From an uncultured SAR324 cluster bacterium (GTDB taxonomy: Bacteria > SAR324 > NAC60-12): 41,160 bases of DNA. Where the stretch lies: assembly GCA_902513935.1 (NCBI GenBank), contig CABXOR010000010.1:1-41160 (forward strand), written 5' to 3'. Within the stretch, counting starts at the first letter, position 1, and every line of letters begins with the position of its first letter. Of this stretch, positions 1 through 8,748 are shown piece by piece. Position numbers and translations under genes: made by a program. The notes under the pieces were generated by a model that made no database searches, was not told the DNA's origin, and worked only from the letters and a program-made list of their open reading frames with translations.

Positions 1-696
1 TACCTCACAATACGTGGTGCAAAGTCTGAAATTGTTCAAGTTCAAAATAATCTTATTACACCGGAAAACTTGTTAGGCAGCAGTCGGGAGGAGGTTGATT
101 TACAAGTTGATTCTACAGAAATGAGGGTCTCTGAACCGTTTTATGAACTGATAAGCGCTTCTATCGAAGGTCGCTTGAGTGTTGTTAATCAACTGTTGAC
201 AAAAGGAGCTCAAGTGAATAAATCTGACGATGTGGGTCGTACTGCACTGATGGAGGCTAGTTCTTTTGGACGATATGGTGTTGTAAAGCGTCTGCTGGAA
301 TCTGGTGCTAAGGTTAATATTGCGGACAATCAAAAAATGACTGCAATGATGTTTGCAACACTTGAGGGTCGAGAACGCGTTGTAAGCTTATTGCTTGACT
401 GGAAGGCTGATGTTAATGCAACTGATGCGGAAGGTATCTCCTCACTGATGCTTGCTGGAAATGTGGGCAGGACTGAAATTGCGCGGCTGTTGATTAAACA
501 CGGAGCAAAAATTAATTGGCAAAGCAAGAGTGGAAGTTCCGCATTGATGGAAGCTGCTTTGGAAGGGCGCACCGATACTGTTAAATTGCTCGTTGACGCA
601 AATGCTGACCCATCATTGTCAGATTTGTTAGAACGGACTGCTCTTGTTATCGCAGAGCAACAGGGCCACTTGGATATTGTGGAAATGTTGAAATAA
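1..696 (+). CDS. Ankyrin-repeat protein, 5' end outside the window
   Basis: The frame is open from the first base of the window and ends at TAA 694-696, so the gene almost certainly begins upstream; a TTG at 70 is the first possible start inside the window but has no ribosome binding site. From about base 140 the protein is six consecutive ankyrin repeats of 33 residues, each carrying the usual pattern (T-A-L-M-E-A, then G-R, then V-x-x-L-L-x-x-G-A-x-V-N). Ankyrin repeats mediate protein-protein contacts; they do not reveal the partner. The N-terminal visible part (about 40 residues) is not ankyrin and I do not recognise it. The last repeat is complete up to the second helix, so the C-terminus looks natural. 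Neighbouring unknown genes start 84 bases downstream on the same strand. Confidence 0.8.
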   Translation, partial: YLTIRGAKSEIVQVQNNLITPENLLGSSREEVDLQVDSTEMRVSEPFYELISASIEGRLSVVNQLLTKGAQVNKSDDVGRTALMEASSFGRYGVVKRLLESGAKVNIADNQKMTAMMFATLEGRERVVSLLLDWKADVNATDAEGISSLMLAGNVGRTEIARLLIKHGAKINWQSKSGSSALMEAALEGRTDTVKLLVDANADPSLSDLLERTALVIAEQQGHLDIVEMLK

Positions 697-780
697 GAGT
701 TTTAGCCATCACCCCCACTTTATACTTCTGAAATTTATAATCCTTTTTAAATCCAATCTGCTACAACTCAAATCTCCAAA

Positions 781-1635
781 GTGAAACAATCCGAGTGGAA
801 AGATCACATTGAGTTTATCGAAGCAGAAATGTTAAAACGTGGAAGTAAGCAAGGTGCTCCGAAAATTCTAAAGCAGTTTGGCACAAGATTATCCTCAACA
901 ATTCATCATTATTTTGCAGAATCCAATTCATTTATACCTGATGCTCCAATAACTGTTGAACAGCAGGCCTTCATGCACTCCCTGCAACTCTATGACATGA
1001 AGTCACTAATGCGACTGATTGCGAACTATGATGCCTCCAAAGGCTTAAAAGTAGTACTTCCAGGAATTGAAAAAAGTTACCGTTCTTTAATGGTCATTAA
1101 GAAATTAGAACAGTTTACAAATAACTCACGTGAATCTACGTCTCTTGATGCCTACAAATCCCGTCTGGAAGAGGCCTTGAGTAGAGTCCTAAAATGTCGG
1201 CGGGAAAATCTGTATGAAGAAGATGTGCTGGCAGAAAAAATGGTTGTGGTTTCCGGGGCTTCGGTGGCACTCCGGAATAAATTTTTTACGGAACGTCTGC
1301 GAACGTTATTTTCATCAAATTATCGTGCATACCTAATGCTTAAAAACCGTTATTATTTGAAACGTTTAAAACGGTTAAGTAAAAATCCAAAATATTACAA
1401 AACACAGCAAAGTTACTTAGCAAAGCTGGCCTCTAAGTTTAAAAACGATGAAGATGGATCCATTGATCTATTGACGGAAAATATTGATTTCCGGATGATA
1501 GAGCAGTTGGTAAAAGAACAATTTTCAAAAACTTCAGACCAGGCCGAAGTAAGTAAAGAGTCAACAAAGCTACAAACTCCGGTAGATACCGAAACAGAAG
1601 GTGTCCCAATTTCAGATCAATCTAAAAAAAACTGA
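781..1635 (+). CDS. Hypothetical cytoplasmic protein, basic middle region
   Basis: I do not recognise this 284-residue protein. It has no signal peptide or membrane segment. Residues about 165-225 are strongly basic and rich in Tyr, Lys, Arg and Leu (for example LKNRYYLKRLKRLSKNPKYY), which could bind nucleic acid or a membrane surface; the last 45 residues are polar, rich in Ser, Thr, Glu and probably disordered. The start is uncertain: the frame is open from 751, GTG 781 is the first start codon, no ribosome binding site is visible, and an ATG at 832 is an alternative. Its 3' end overlaps the next gene by 35 bases, which suggests the two are translated together and may act together. Confidence 0.6.
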   Translation: MKQSEWKDHIEFIEAEMLKRGSKQGAPKILKQFGTRLSSTIHHYFAESNSFIPDAPITVEQQAFMHSLQLYDMKSLMRLIANYDASKGLKVVLPGIEKSYRSLMVIKKLEQFTNNSRESTSLDAYKSRLEEALSRVLKCRRENLYEEDVLAEKMVVVSGASVALRNKFFTERLRTLFSSNYRAYLMLKNRYYLKRLKRLSKNPKYYKTQQSYLAKLASKFKNDEDGSIDLLTENIDFRMIEQLVKEQFSKTSDQAEVSKESTKLQTPVDTETEGVPISDQSKKN

Positions 1636-2509
1636 GACAGTACCGCAAGCATTTACAATTGAGGAAAAGCTAGTTGAAAGGGACAATAATTTTGATTCAG
1701 TCAGTTTAGAGATTTCTGAAGAAACTATGTCTCCATATGAACAACTATGCACCTCTTATGCGGAGCCTTTAGAAAAGTTGTCCGCCAGTTTTTGTCCGGT
1801 TTCGGAATGTTCTTCACCGTATTTCCGTTCCAGGGTTGAAGAATATAGAGATGAGTTTGCAAATTATTTCCAACATTTGCATGGAGGGAATGTACAAGTA
1901 ATTACTGCAAGTCACAATTTCACACTGGAATTACTAATGCAGCGGGGACAAGAGTACCATGCAGCAGAAAGGTGGGGAGTAGTACCTAAATACAGACAGG
2001 AAGAGGAGGAGTCTATTTATTTCCGCTCGATGGAAGATACGACTCGTGTATTGGATCGTAAAGCAGAATGGAGCATGCTGATTCATGCTCGGCTGCCTTT
2101 CAGATTTTTTTTCCCGCTGGAAAAGGCAAAGACCATCGAAATTGAAAAAGATAAGTTATGTGTTTTTCAAATTGGTACAGCATTTTTTGACCAGAACCAT
2201 CAAAAAAAACTTGACGAATATCCGGACGTGTTTTTCAAATTGATGTTTAGCGGTCATTTTCTGACAGGTAAAAATGCTGTTATTTATGTTGAAGAAGATC
2301 CTTTTTTCACTACGACACTTTTACAAATGTGGAATTGCCGTGGACTGGTTTATCTGTTTTTGATGGCCATTTCCCACCGCTTTGCAGTAGAACTGTCACC
2401 AGCCTTACAGGATTATTTTGTCGAAGTTTTACCAAACACTCTCCATGTCAACGGTACCATTGTTGCCACAGCACTCCCACCGGATTTAAAATTAATTAAA
2501 GAAGTATAA
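1601..2509 (+). CDS. Hypothetical protein, partner of the preceding gene
   Basis: An unrecognised 302-residue protein without signal peptide or clear membrane segment. It starts at GTG 1601 inside the preceding gene; an ATG at codon 43 (about 1727) would remove the overlap, and the first 42 residues are low in hydrophobic residues, so either start is possible. The body has well-ordered alpha/beta character, with strands around FQIGTAFFD and AVIYVEEDPFF, and three cysteines in the first 70 residues. An intrinsic terminator follows 10 bases after the stop, so this is the last gene of its transcript. The function is unknown; only the tight arrangement with the gene at 781 gives a hint. Confidence 0.6.
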   Translation: MSQFQINLKKTETVPQAFTIEEKLVERDNNFDSVSLEISEETMSPYEQLCTSYAEPLEKLSASFCPVSECSSPYFRSRVEEYRDEFANYFQHLHGGNVQVITASHNFTLELLMQRGQEYHAAERWGVVPKYRQEEEESIYFRSMEDTTRVLDRKAEWSMLIHARLPFRFFFPLEKAKTIEIEKDKLCVFQIGTAFFDQNHQKKLDEYPDVFFKLMFSGHFLTGKNAVIYVEEDPFFTTTLLQMWNCRGLVYLFLMAISHRFAVELSPALQDYFVEVLPNTLHVNGTIVATALPPDLKLIKEV

Positions 2510-2519
2510 TAATTCTGAA

Positions 2520-2550
2520 CGGGAATTCCTGTTTCCCGATATTTTTCTTT
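2520..2550 (+). terminator. Intrinsic terminator after the unknown gene pair
   Basis: A perfect 6-bp stem CGGGAA / TTCCCG (2520-2525 and 2533-2538) with a 7-base loop is followed by a T-rich tail ATATTTTTCTTT. It lies 10 bases past the stop at 2509 and separates this transcript from the ilvD operon. Confidence 0.7.
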
Positions 2551-2684
2551 GTTGAAACTCTTGTCTTCCTTTATGTGATGCGATAAAACAGATAGTATGG
2601 TTAGCTGATTAAAATCTACAGAGCCTTTTAGAATGCTATAAACCAGATTTAATACTTATCTCATTAAACCGAAAGGGGACCTCA

Positions 2685-4397
2685 ATGAAAGATAAAACTC
2701 AACAAAAAGGAAGCGGACACCGTCGCTATTCAAAACTTGTAACCGAAACAAATGCACGTGCTGCCAGCAGGGGGATGCTTTACGGCGTTGGATTCAAAAA
2801 AGGAGATTTTCAGAAATCACAGGTTGGCATCGCTTCCACATGGGGTACTGTTACACCATGCAATATGCACATTAACACTTTAGCTGAGCATGCAGCACGA
2901 GGTGTTCGAAAAGCAAAAGGAATGCCTTTAATTTTCGGAACAATTACAGTTTCAGACGGCATATCAATGGGAACCGAGGGTATGAAATATTCACTGGTTT
3001 CACGTGAAGTGATTGCCGATTCAATTGAAACGGTTGTCGGCTGTCAAAGTTACGACGGTCTTGTTACCATTGGCGGATGTGACAAAAATATGCCCGGCTG
3101 TTTAATTGCTATTGCCAGACTAAATCGTCCTGCGGTTTTTGTCTATGGAGGAACGATACTTCCCGGGACTCACAAAGGGCAAGATGTTGATATTGTTTCT
3201 ATTTTTGAGGCGGTAGGGAAAGAAGCCGCAGGTTCTATTACACAAAACGAACTTGAAGAAGTCGAATCCTGCGCCATTCCGGGTGCCGGATCTTGTGGTG
3301 GTATGTACACGGCTAACACAATGGCTTCCGCTATTGAAGCTCTTGGTATGAGCTTACCGAATAGTTCCGCCCAAGAAGCGGTTTCCGAGGATAAAGTTCG
3401 GGATTGTGTGGAAGCAGGGGAAGCGGTTTTGCGCTTGATCGAAAACAACATTTGCCCACGAGACATCCTGACACGCGACGCCTTTGAAAATGCAATCACA
3501 GTAGTTATGGCTCTCGGTGGTTCTACCAATGCGGTTTTGCATTTGCTGGCTATGGCCCATGCCGCAAACATCAAACTTGAACTGGATGACTTTTTGAAAA
3601 TTGGTGAAAAAGCACCAGTGCTGGCCGATTTGAAACCAAGTGGGAAATATTTTATGAGTAATTTCGTCAAAATAGGTGGATTACCCCCTTTGATGAAAAT
3701 GCTGCTAGATGCAGGTATACTGCATGGGGAGTGTATGACTGTTACCGGAAAAACAGTTCGAGAAAATCTGGAAAACGTTACTCCTTATAAGGATGATCAA
3801 GAGATTGTCCATTCGCTTGCAGATCCCATTAAAAAAACAGGTCACCTTGTAATTCTCCGCGGCAATCTTGCATCTGAAGGTGCAGTCGCAAAAATTTCTG
3901 GTAAAGAGGGTGAATATTTCAAAGGAACTGCACGTGTTTTTAATTCGGAAGAAGAAGCACTGGATCGCATTTTAGACGGTACCGTAGTTAAAGGAGATGT
4001 GATTGTTATTCGTTACGAAGGTCCAAAAGGCGGGCCGGGAATGCGTGAAATGCTATCACCAACCTCTGCAATCATGGGTCGAGGTCTGGGTCAGGATGTT
4101 GCCCTGATTACTGATGGACGTTTTTCAGGGGGTTCTCATGGTTTTGTGATTGGACATATAACTCCGGAAGCACACGAAGGTGGTTTGCTGGCTATTGTTG
4201 AAAATGGTGACTCAATCACAATAGATATTCTGAATAGAAAAATAGATTTGGAAATTCCGGAAGAAGAAGTAAAAACCCGTCAAGCAAACTGGACTCGTCC
4301 GGAAGCGCGTTACACCTGCGGAGTACTTGCTAAATATGCAAAAACCGTAAGTTCTGCATCGCTGGGTGCGGTAACTGATTTGGAATTAAATCTATAG
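2685..4397 (+). CDS. ilvD: Dihydroxy-acid dehydratase
   Basis: Dehydrates 2,3-dihydroxyisovalerate and 2,3-dihydroxy-3-methylvalerate to the 2-keto acids of valine and isoleucine synthesis, in the cytoplasm. The 570 residues match the family length. Signature one ([10 protein letters not shown]) is at 131-140 and signature two ([14 protein letters not shown]) at about 201-214. Three cysteines that can hold the cluster are visible: Cys59 (TPCN), Cys132 and Cys204. Presence of the first one is the pattern of the [2Fe-2S] plant/mycobacterial type, not the E. coli [4Fe-4S] type; that assignment is inference. ATG 2685 follows AAAGGGGACCTC, a good binding site. It is the first gene of a tight operon with lutB, lutC and lhgO rather than with other branched-chain genes, so an alternative role on another hydroxy acid cannot be excluded. 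Confidence 0.93.
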   Translation: MKDKTQQKGSGHRRYSKLVTETNARAASRGMLYGVGFKKGDFQKSQVGIASTWGTVTPCNMHINTLAEHAARGVRKAKGMPLIFGTITVSDGISMGTEGMKYSLVSREVIADSIETVVGCQSYDGLVTIGGCDKNMPGCLIAIARLNRPAVFVYGGTILPGTHKGQDVDIVSIFEAVGKEAAGSITQNELEEVESCAIPGAGSCGGMYTANTMASAIEALGMSLPNSSAQEAVSEDKVRDCVEAGEAVLRLIENNICPRDILTRDAFENAITVVMALGGSTNAVLHLLAMAHAANIKLELDDFLKIGEKAPVLADLKPSGKYFMSNFVKIGGLPPLMKMLLDAGILHGECMTVTGKTVRENLENVTPYKDDQEIVHSLADPIKKTGHLVILRGNLASEGAVAKISGKEGEYFKGTARVFNSEEEALDRILDGTVVKGDVIVIRYEGPKGGPGMREMLSPTSAIMGRGLGQDVALITDGRFSGGSHGFVIGHITPEAHEGGLLAIVENGDSITIDILNRKIDLEIPEEEVKTRQANWTRPEARYTCGVLAKYAKTVSSASLGAVTDLELNL

Positions 4398-4406
4398 AAA
4401 GCCCCT

Positions 4407-5834
4407 ATGCTTTCCCATAAAAAATTTCAGAGAGACACTTTTACTGCACTGAATAACCCGCAGTTGCGCCGTAATTTTAAAAGGGCGATGTCAGGATTGA
4501 TGGAAAAACGACAGGCCGTGTTTCCCGATGCAGAAGAATGGCAACAACTAAGGGAATTGGGGAGTTTGATTCGGGCAAATGCTTTACGAAAGCTTCCGGA
4601 ACTGCTGAAACAGTTGGAGGCCAATTGCACCGCAAACGGTATTCAGGTTCATTGGGCTGAAACAGTTGATGAGGCCAACAAGTTGGTACTTGAAATCTCC
4701 CAGCGGCATAAAGTGAAAAGTGTGGTCAAGGGCAAATCGATGGTTTCCGAGGAAATGGGATTGAATCATTTTCTTGGACAGCATGGTATTGAAGCTCTTG
4801 AAGCAGACTTGGGGGAATATATTATACAGGTTGACCATGAGTTGCCTTCGCATATAATAATGCCTGCAATTCATAAAAATAAGGGACAAATTTCTCAGAT
4901 GTTTCTCGAAAAAGTAGATCCTGAAACGTTAGCTGAGAGTGCAGAGGAAATGACCGCCATTGCCCGGAAAGTTTTGCGTAAGAAGTTTTATGAAGCGGAT
5001 ATGGGCGTTTCAGGGGTCAACTTTGCTGTGGCGGAAACCGGAACCCTTTGTTTAGTTGAAAACGAGGGCAACGGCAGATTTTGCACGACTTTGCCTCCAG
5101 TTCATGTGGCAGTGATGGGTATTGAAAAAGTGTTACAGCGTCTTAATGATGTTCCTCCATTGTTGAGTTTGTTGACACGTTCCGCAACTGGACAGGCCAT
5201 CACGACCTATTTCAATATGATCACTTCTCCACGCAAATCAATTGAGAAAGACGGCCCACTTGAAGTACATTTAATTTTATTGGATAATGGACGTTCCCGG
5301 ATGCACTCTGATGAGTTGCTGCGGGATACTTTGCTTTGCATCCGCTGCGGAGCATGCATGAATCATTGCCCTGTTTATACTCGCATCGGCGGCCATGCCT
5401 ACAATACGACATACCCCGGTCCAATCGGGAAAATTCTTACGCCGCAAATCAAGAGTCTGCATGAAGCGGGACACTTAGCAGATGCGTCGAGTTTGTGCGG
5501 GGCCTGCGTTGAGGTTTGTCCAGTTAAAATTCCGATTACAGATATCCTTCTGCGTCTGCGTCACGATAAAGCTGAAAATAAAAGGAATATTCCGATCACT
5601 AAATCCGGAGGTTTGAAAGCAAAAACCGAAAGTTTAATTTGGAAATGGTGGGGAATGGTTAATGTGAATCGGATTTTGTATCAGTTGAAAAGCTATAAAT
5701 TATGCAAGGTTGGAAATTATATGCCGGAATGGCTGCCGCTTCTCCGCAATTGGACTTCGGTACGCTCAAAGCCGCGTTTTGCCAAAAAAAGTTTACATAA
5801 ACTTGCCCGGGATGAAGGATTGATTGATGAATAA
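4407..5834 (+). CDS. lutB: Lactate-utilisation iron-sulfur protein LutB/LldF
   Basis: Subunit of the LutABC (LldEFG) L-lactate oxidation complex, which passes electrons from 2-hydroxy acids through Fe-S centres. The 475 residues are the normal length. The N-terminal two thirds is a LUD domain (for example the AVAETGTL element near residue 205). Two ferredoxin-type motifs follow: Cys311, 314, 317, 321 (CIRCGACMNHCP) and Cys364, 367, 371 (CGACVEVCP). The C-terminal domain is the usual LutB extension. It starts 9 bases after ilvD and its last codons overlap lutC, so all are co-transcribed. The usual partner lutA (CCG-domain subunit) is not in the window; an FAD-dependent L-2-hydroxyglutarate oxidase sits in the operon instead. 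Confidence 0.92.
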   Translation: MLSHKKFQRDTFTALNNPQLRRNFKRAMSGLMEKRQAVFPDAEEWQQLRELGSLIRANALRKLPELLKQLEANCTANGIQVHWAETVDEANKLVLEISQRHKVKSVVKGKSMVSEEMGLNHFLGQHGIEALEADLGEYIIQVDHELPSHIIMPAIHKNKGQISQMFLEKVDPETLAESAEEMTAIARKVLRKKFYEADMGVSGVNFAVAETGTLCLVENEGNGRFCTTLPPVHVAVMGIEKVLQRLNDVPPLLSLLTRSATGQAITTYFNMITSPRKSIEKDGPLEVHLILLDNGRSRMHSDELLRDTLLCIRCGACMNHCPVYTRIGGHAYNTTYPGPIGKILTPQIKSLHEAGHLADASSLCGACVEVCPVKIPITDILLRLRHDKAENKRNIPITKSGGLKAKTESLIWKWWGMVNVNRILYQLKSYKLCKVGNYMPEWLPLLRNWTSVRSKPRFAKKSLHKLARDEGLIDE

Positions 5835-6495
5835 TACTGCAACTGCACGTGAAAATATTCTTTCGAATCTCAGAATATCCTCTGTAGTTCCAGATATTAC
5901 ATCCCGGGAAAATCCGGTTATGAAATATAAGCGCTGGTCTTTGCTGGAGAAAGTTGAGCAGTTGAAACAAAAGATGGAAGCCGTTCATACTGAAGTTTTA
6001 CCTTGTTCGAAAAGTTCGTGGGAAAGGATGTTCAGAGCGGTTGTAAAAGAAAAAAATATTGAAAAAATACTTTACGGAACAAATACTGATTTGGCTCAAA
6101 AGCTCCGGGAGATGTACCAACAGACTCCTGAGGAAATACCTGAATTAGTAGATTATGAAAAACCGATTGAGGAATCTAAAGATTTGCTGTTTGGCATTGA
6201 TGCCGCCATTACTACAACCCTTGGCGGCATAGCGGAAAGCGGTTCGCTCATACTTTTGCCCACTCCGGAAGAACCTCGTTTGATGTCTCTGGTTCCGCCG
6301 ATTCACATCGCGGTGCTTTATGCAAACACAATTTACAACAATTTTTTGGAAGCAATGACCACTGAAAACTGGAATTCTGAGATGCCGAGTAATGCGCTCC
6401 TGATTTCAGGTCCTTCAAAAACTGCTGATATAGAGCAAACCCTCGTTTATGGAGTTCACGGCTGTAAGGAATTGGTCGTGCTCTTGATTCAGTGA
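5827..6495 (+). CDS. lutC: Lactate-utilisation protein LutC/LldG
   Basis: A 222-residue LUD-domain protein, the third component of the LutABC-type lactate oxidation system. The diagnostic block is present around residues 130-165 (TTTLGGIAESGSL, then EPRLMSLVPPIHIAVL). I chose ATG 5827 over the in-frame TTG at 5824 because AAGGA lies 7 bases upstream of the ATG. The start lies 8 bases inside lutB, which indicates translational coupling. The protein has no signal peptide and should be cytoplasmic or membrane-associated through its partners. The next gene, lhgO, starts 18 bases after the stop. Confidence 0.9.
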   Translation: MNNTATARENILSNLRISSVVPDITSRENPVMKYKRWSLLEKVEQLKQKMEAVHTEVLPCSKSSWERMFRAVVKEKNIEKILYGTNTDLAQKLREMYQQTPEEIPELVDYEKPIEESKDLLFGIDAAITTTLGGIAESGSLILLPTPEEPRLMSLVPPIHIAVLYANTIYNNFLEAMTTENWNSEMPSNALLISGPSKTADIEQTLVYGVHGCKELVVLLIQ

Positions 6496-6513
6496 GGTGA
6501 AGAACCGAAAAAA

Positions 6514-7707
6514 ATGCAGCAAACTGACATCATTATTATCGGTGGGGGTATTGTTGGGCTCGCCACGGCCTACCAATTCACCCTTGATTATCCACTGCTT
6601 AAAATTACATTGCTGGAAAAAGAACAGCAGTTGGCGGCCCACCAAACAGGACACAATTCAGGAGTCCTGCACACAGGAATATACTATAAACCGGGCTCTC
6701 TAAAAGCGCTCAACTGCCTTGAAGGAAAATCCAGGATGGAGGATTTTTGCCGCAAAGAAGAAATAGATTTTGAGATTTGCGGGAAAGTGATTGTAGCAAT
6801 TTCTGAAGCTGAGTTGCCCGCTTTAGAAACAATTTATCAACGTGGGCGAACCAACGGAGTCAGCTGTGAAATGATCAATTCAGAAAAACTTCACGAACTT
6901 GAACCGCATGTAGCAGGTATTAAAGCCGTTCATGTTTCGGAGGCAGGAATCGTTGATTATGGACAAGTCTGCAAGCGATTTGCGAAGCATCTTCAGAATA
7001 ACGAAGATAACCAGATTCATTGCTCCACAAAAGTGATTGGTATTCGCCATTCTGAACGCATAGTCGTAGAAACTGAGCAAGGCGAATTTGAGGGGCGTTT
7101 TATAGTTAACTGTGCCGGATTATATTCCGACAAAATAACAGCTATGACTCAACCTCCGGAATCAAAAATTATTCCGTTCCGAGGTGAATACTTCGAGGTA
7201 CGGCCTGAAAAACATCATTTGTGCAGAAATTTAATATATCCCGTTCCGGATCCAAGTTTTCCCTTTTTAGGTGTACATTTCACACGTATGATTAATGGTT
7301 CTCTGGAATGTGGTCCAAATGCCGTACTGGCTTTTGCCAGGGAAGGTTACAATCGAAGTACTGTTAATTTTTTGGAATTAGCAGAAGTTTTGAGTTATCC
7401 CGGATTCATAAGATTAGCGGCAAAATACTGGCGGGCAGGTGCAGGTGAAATGTGGCGTTCTTTCAGCAAGGTTGCCTTCGTTCGGGCATTGCAGCGTTTG
7501 ATTCCGGAAATTTCTGCAGATGACTTGGAAACAGCACCGGCGGGCATTCGAGCACAAGCAGTTTTGTCCAACGGGAAACTGGTTGATGATTTTCTAATTC
7601 AGGGAAACAAAAACATCATTAATGTCTGTAATGCACCATCACCTGCAGCAACTTCTTCTCTCAATATTGGCAAACACATTGTAGACATTGTAGCTGAACG
7701 GTTCTGA
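6514..7707 (+). CDS. lhgO: L-2-hydroxyglutarate oxidase (FAD-dependent)
   Basis: Oxidises L-2-hydroxyglutarate to 2-oxoglutarate, feeding electrons to a quinone pool in characterised bacteria (LhgO/LhgD). The 397 residues fit the family. The N-terminal FAD-binding motif G10-x-G12-x-x-G15 (IIIGGGIVGLATA) is followed by the family block HQTGHNSGVLHTGIYY and, near the C-terminus, by the second FAD contact region (APSPAATSSLNIG). ATG 6514 has GAGGTGAAGAA upstream. It is the last gene of the ilvD-lutB-lutC-lhgO operon. The pairing with LutBC but no LutA suggests that the FAD enzyme may supply the hydroxy-acid-oxidising activity for the Fe-S proteins; this is inference. A more general D-amino-acid-oxidase-fold role is less likely given the HNSGVLHTG block. 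Confidence 0.88.
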   Translation: MQQTDIIIIGGGIVGLATAYQFTLDYPLLKITLLEKEQQLAAHQTGHNSGVLHTGIYYKPGSLKALNCLEGKSRMEDFCRKEEIDFEICGKVIVAISEAELPALETIYQRGRTNGVSCEMINSEKLHELEPHVAGIKAVHVSEAGIVDYGQVCKRFAKHLQNNEDNQIHCSTKVIGIRHSERIVVETEQGEFEGRFIVNCAGLYSDKITAMTQPPESKIIPFRGEYFEVRPEKHHLCRNLIYPVPDPSFPFLGVHFTRMINGSLECGPNAVLAFAREGYNRSTVNFLELAEVLSYPGFIRLAAKYWRAGAGEMWRSFSKVAFVRALQRLIPEISADDLETAPAGIRAQAVLSNGKLVDDFLIQGNKNIINVCNAPSPAATSSLNIGKHIVDIVAERF

Positions 7708-7757
7708 TTTGAGTTCTTATCAGTCGGTTTGTTGTTTATTTTAATCTTCCAGTAAAA

Positions 7758-8699
7758 TCAGATTTTCGGATCACCTTCCCAACGTTTCAAAACTTCTTGC
7801 AGTAATTCTAAAGGAAGCGCAAATTCACCGCTGCGGTGAGATACAATGTGTTCACTTCCGGGCCAGCCCAGAGAAAATAAATTTTCAAAACAAAACTGGC
7901 CACTTGAAATAACTGGTCGTATCTCTAAAATTTTGACATCAGCAGGTGCAAACAAAATATTTGTCAATCCTGCGCCATGTGCTGCAATAACGTGCGAAGA
8001 AGATCTAAATAGCTGAACTTGCTCCGGGACACTCAGATGCTCCAGATAAATCTTACTGAATTTGTTTTTTTTCAGTAATGGTAAAAACTCATCTTCATTT
8101 GATAAGTGCCGTTTAACAGCAAATTTACGTGAAACATAAATCCGTTTTTCAGAATTTGAAGTCTGAGAATTTGGCAGGCTTTTTAGAGGAACAATTTTTT
8201 CAAAAAAATACTGTATCAATTTAACTTTCTCAGAATTCCAATCTGGAAAGTTCATTTCCGGAATTAAAAGTCGCTCTACGATGAAAATACCTGGAGACAA
8301 GACCTGTACCTCAAACTCTGCTTTTTTTAAAAAATCAATAAATTGAGTTGGCATAAATTCTGGAACCAGCACCGGAAATTTTTGAGAAGCAATTAGATGA
8401 GGTAACAAATCTGCAAGCAGATGATAATAGCTGTATATATGAGGGGAAATACCTAAATGGTAAGTTCCCGAAAGGACATGGGCTAATTTTGGGTCAGGTA
8501 ACCCTTGATTCAGGCGGGTTTCTATGTGTCTTCGATGTTCTCCAACACCAGGATTTTGTTCCTGGAAGGCAAGATCCCAGGGATATTTTTGAAAATGGAA
8601 CCAGATTTTACTTCCTGACTGAACCAGGCCGTCGGCTGCAGAAAGTAAAGCATCTTCAAGAATTAATGGCATGATTTGGACAGTTTTCAGCTGAAACAA
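7758..8699 (-). CDS. GT61 family glycosyltransferase (DUF563)
   Basis: Resembles the DUF563/GT61 glycosyltransferases that add sugars to capsule, lipopolysaccharide or glycoproteins. The diagnostic stretch is SSHVIAAHGAGLTNILFA near residue 235, preceded by a Y-V-S-R-K element; an H-Y-x-x-L-L-A-D-like block (SYYHLLADLLPHL) lies near residue 90. The start is unsure: TTG 8699 gives 313 residues with AAAGG about 11 bases upstream, ATG 8672 gives 304 residues without a visible binding site. It lies 49 bases downstream of rfbB on the same strand, which supports a role in surface polysaccharide synthesis. The donor and acceptor sugars cannot be read from the sequence. It converges with lhgO with only 50 bases between them. 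Confidence 0.8.
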   Translation of the reverse strand: MFQLKTVQIMPLILEDALLSAADGLVQSGSKIWFHFQKYPWDLAFQEQNPGVGEHRRHIETRLNQGLPDPKLAHVLSGTYHLGISPHIYSYYHLLADLLPHLIASQKFPVLVPEFMPTQFIDFLKKAEFEVQVLSPGIFIVERLLIPEMNFPDWNSEKVKLIQYFFEKIVPLKSLPNSQTSNSEKRIYVSRKFAVKRHLSNEDEFLPLLKKNKFSKIYLEHLSVPEQVQLFRSSSHVIAAHGAGLTNILFAPADVKILEIRPVISSGQFCFENLFSLGWPGSEHIVSHRSGEFALPLELLQEVLKRWEGDPKI

Positions 8700-8748
8700 T
8701 CAACATACAACCTTTAATTGAAAATAATCAACGATGATCAAATAATAA

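Noticed and set aside
7704..7723. Terminator hairpin CTGAT/ATCAG between lhgO and the GT61 gene
   Set aside because: Only a 5-bp AT-rich stem with a 10-base loop that overlaps the lhgO stop; too weak to call.
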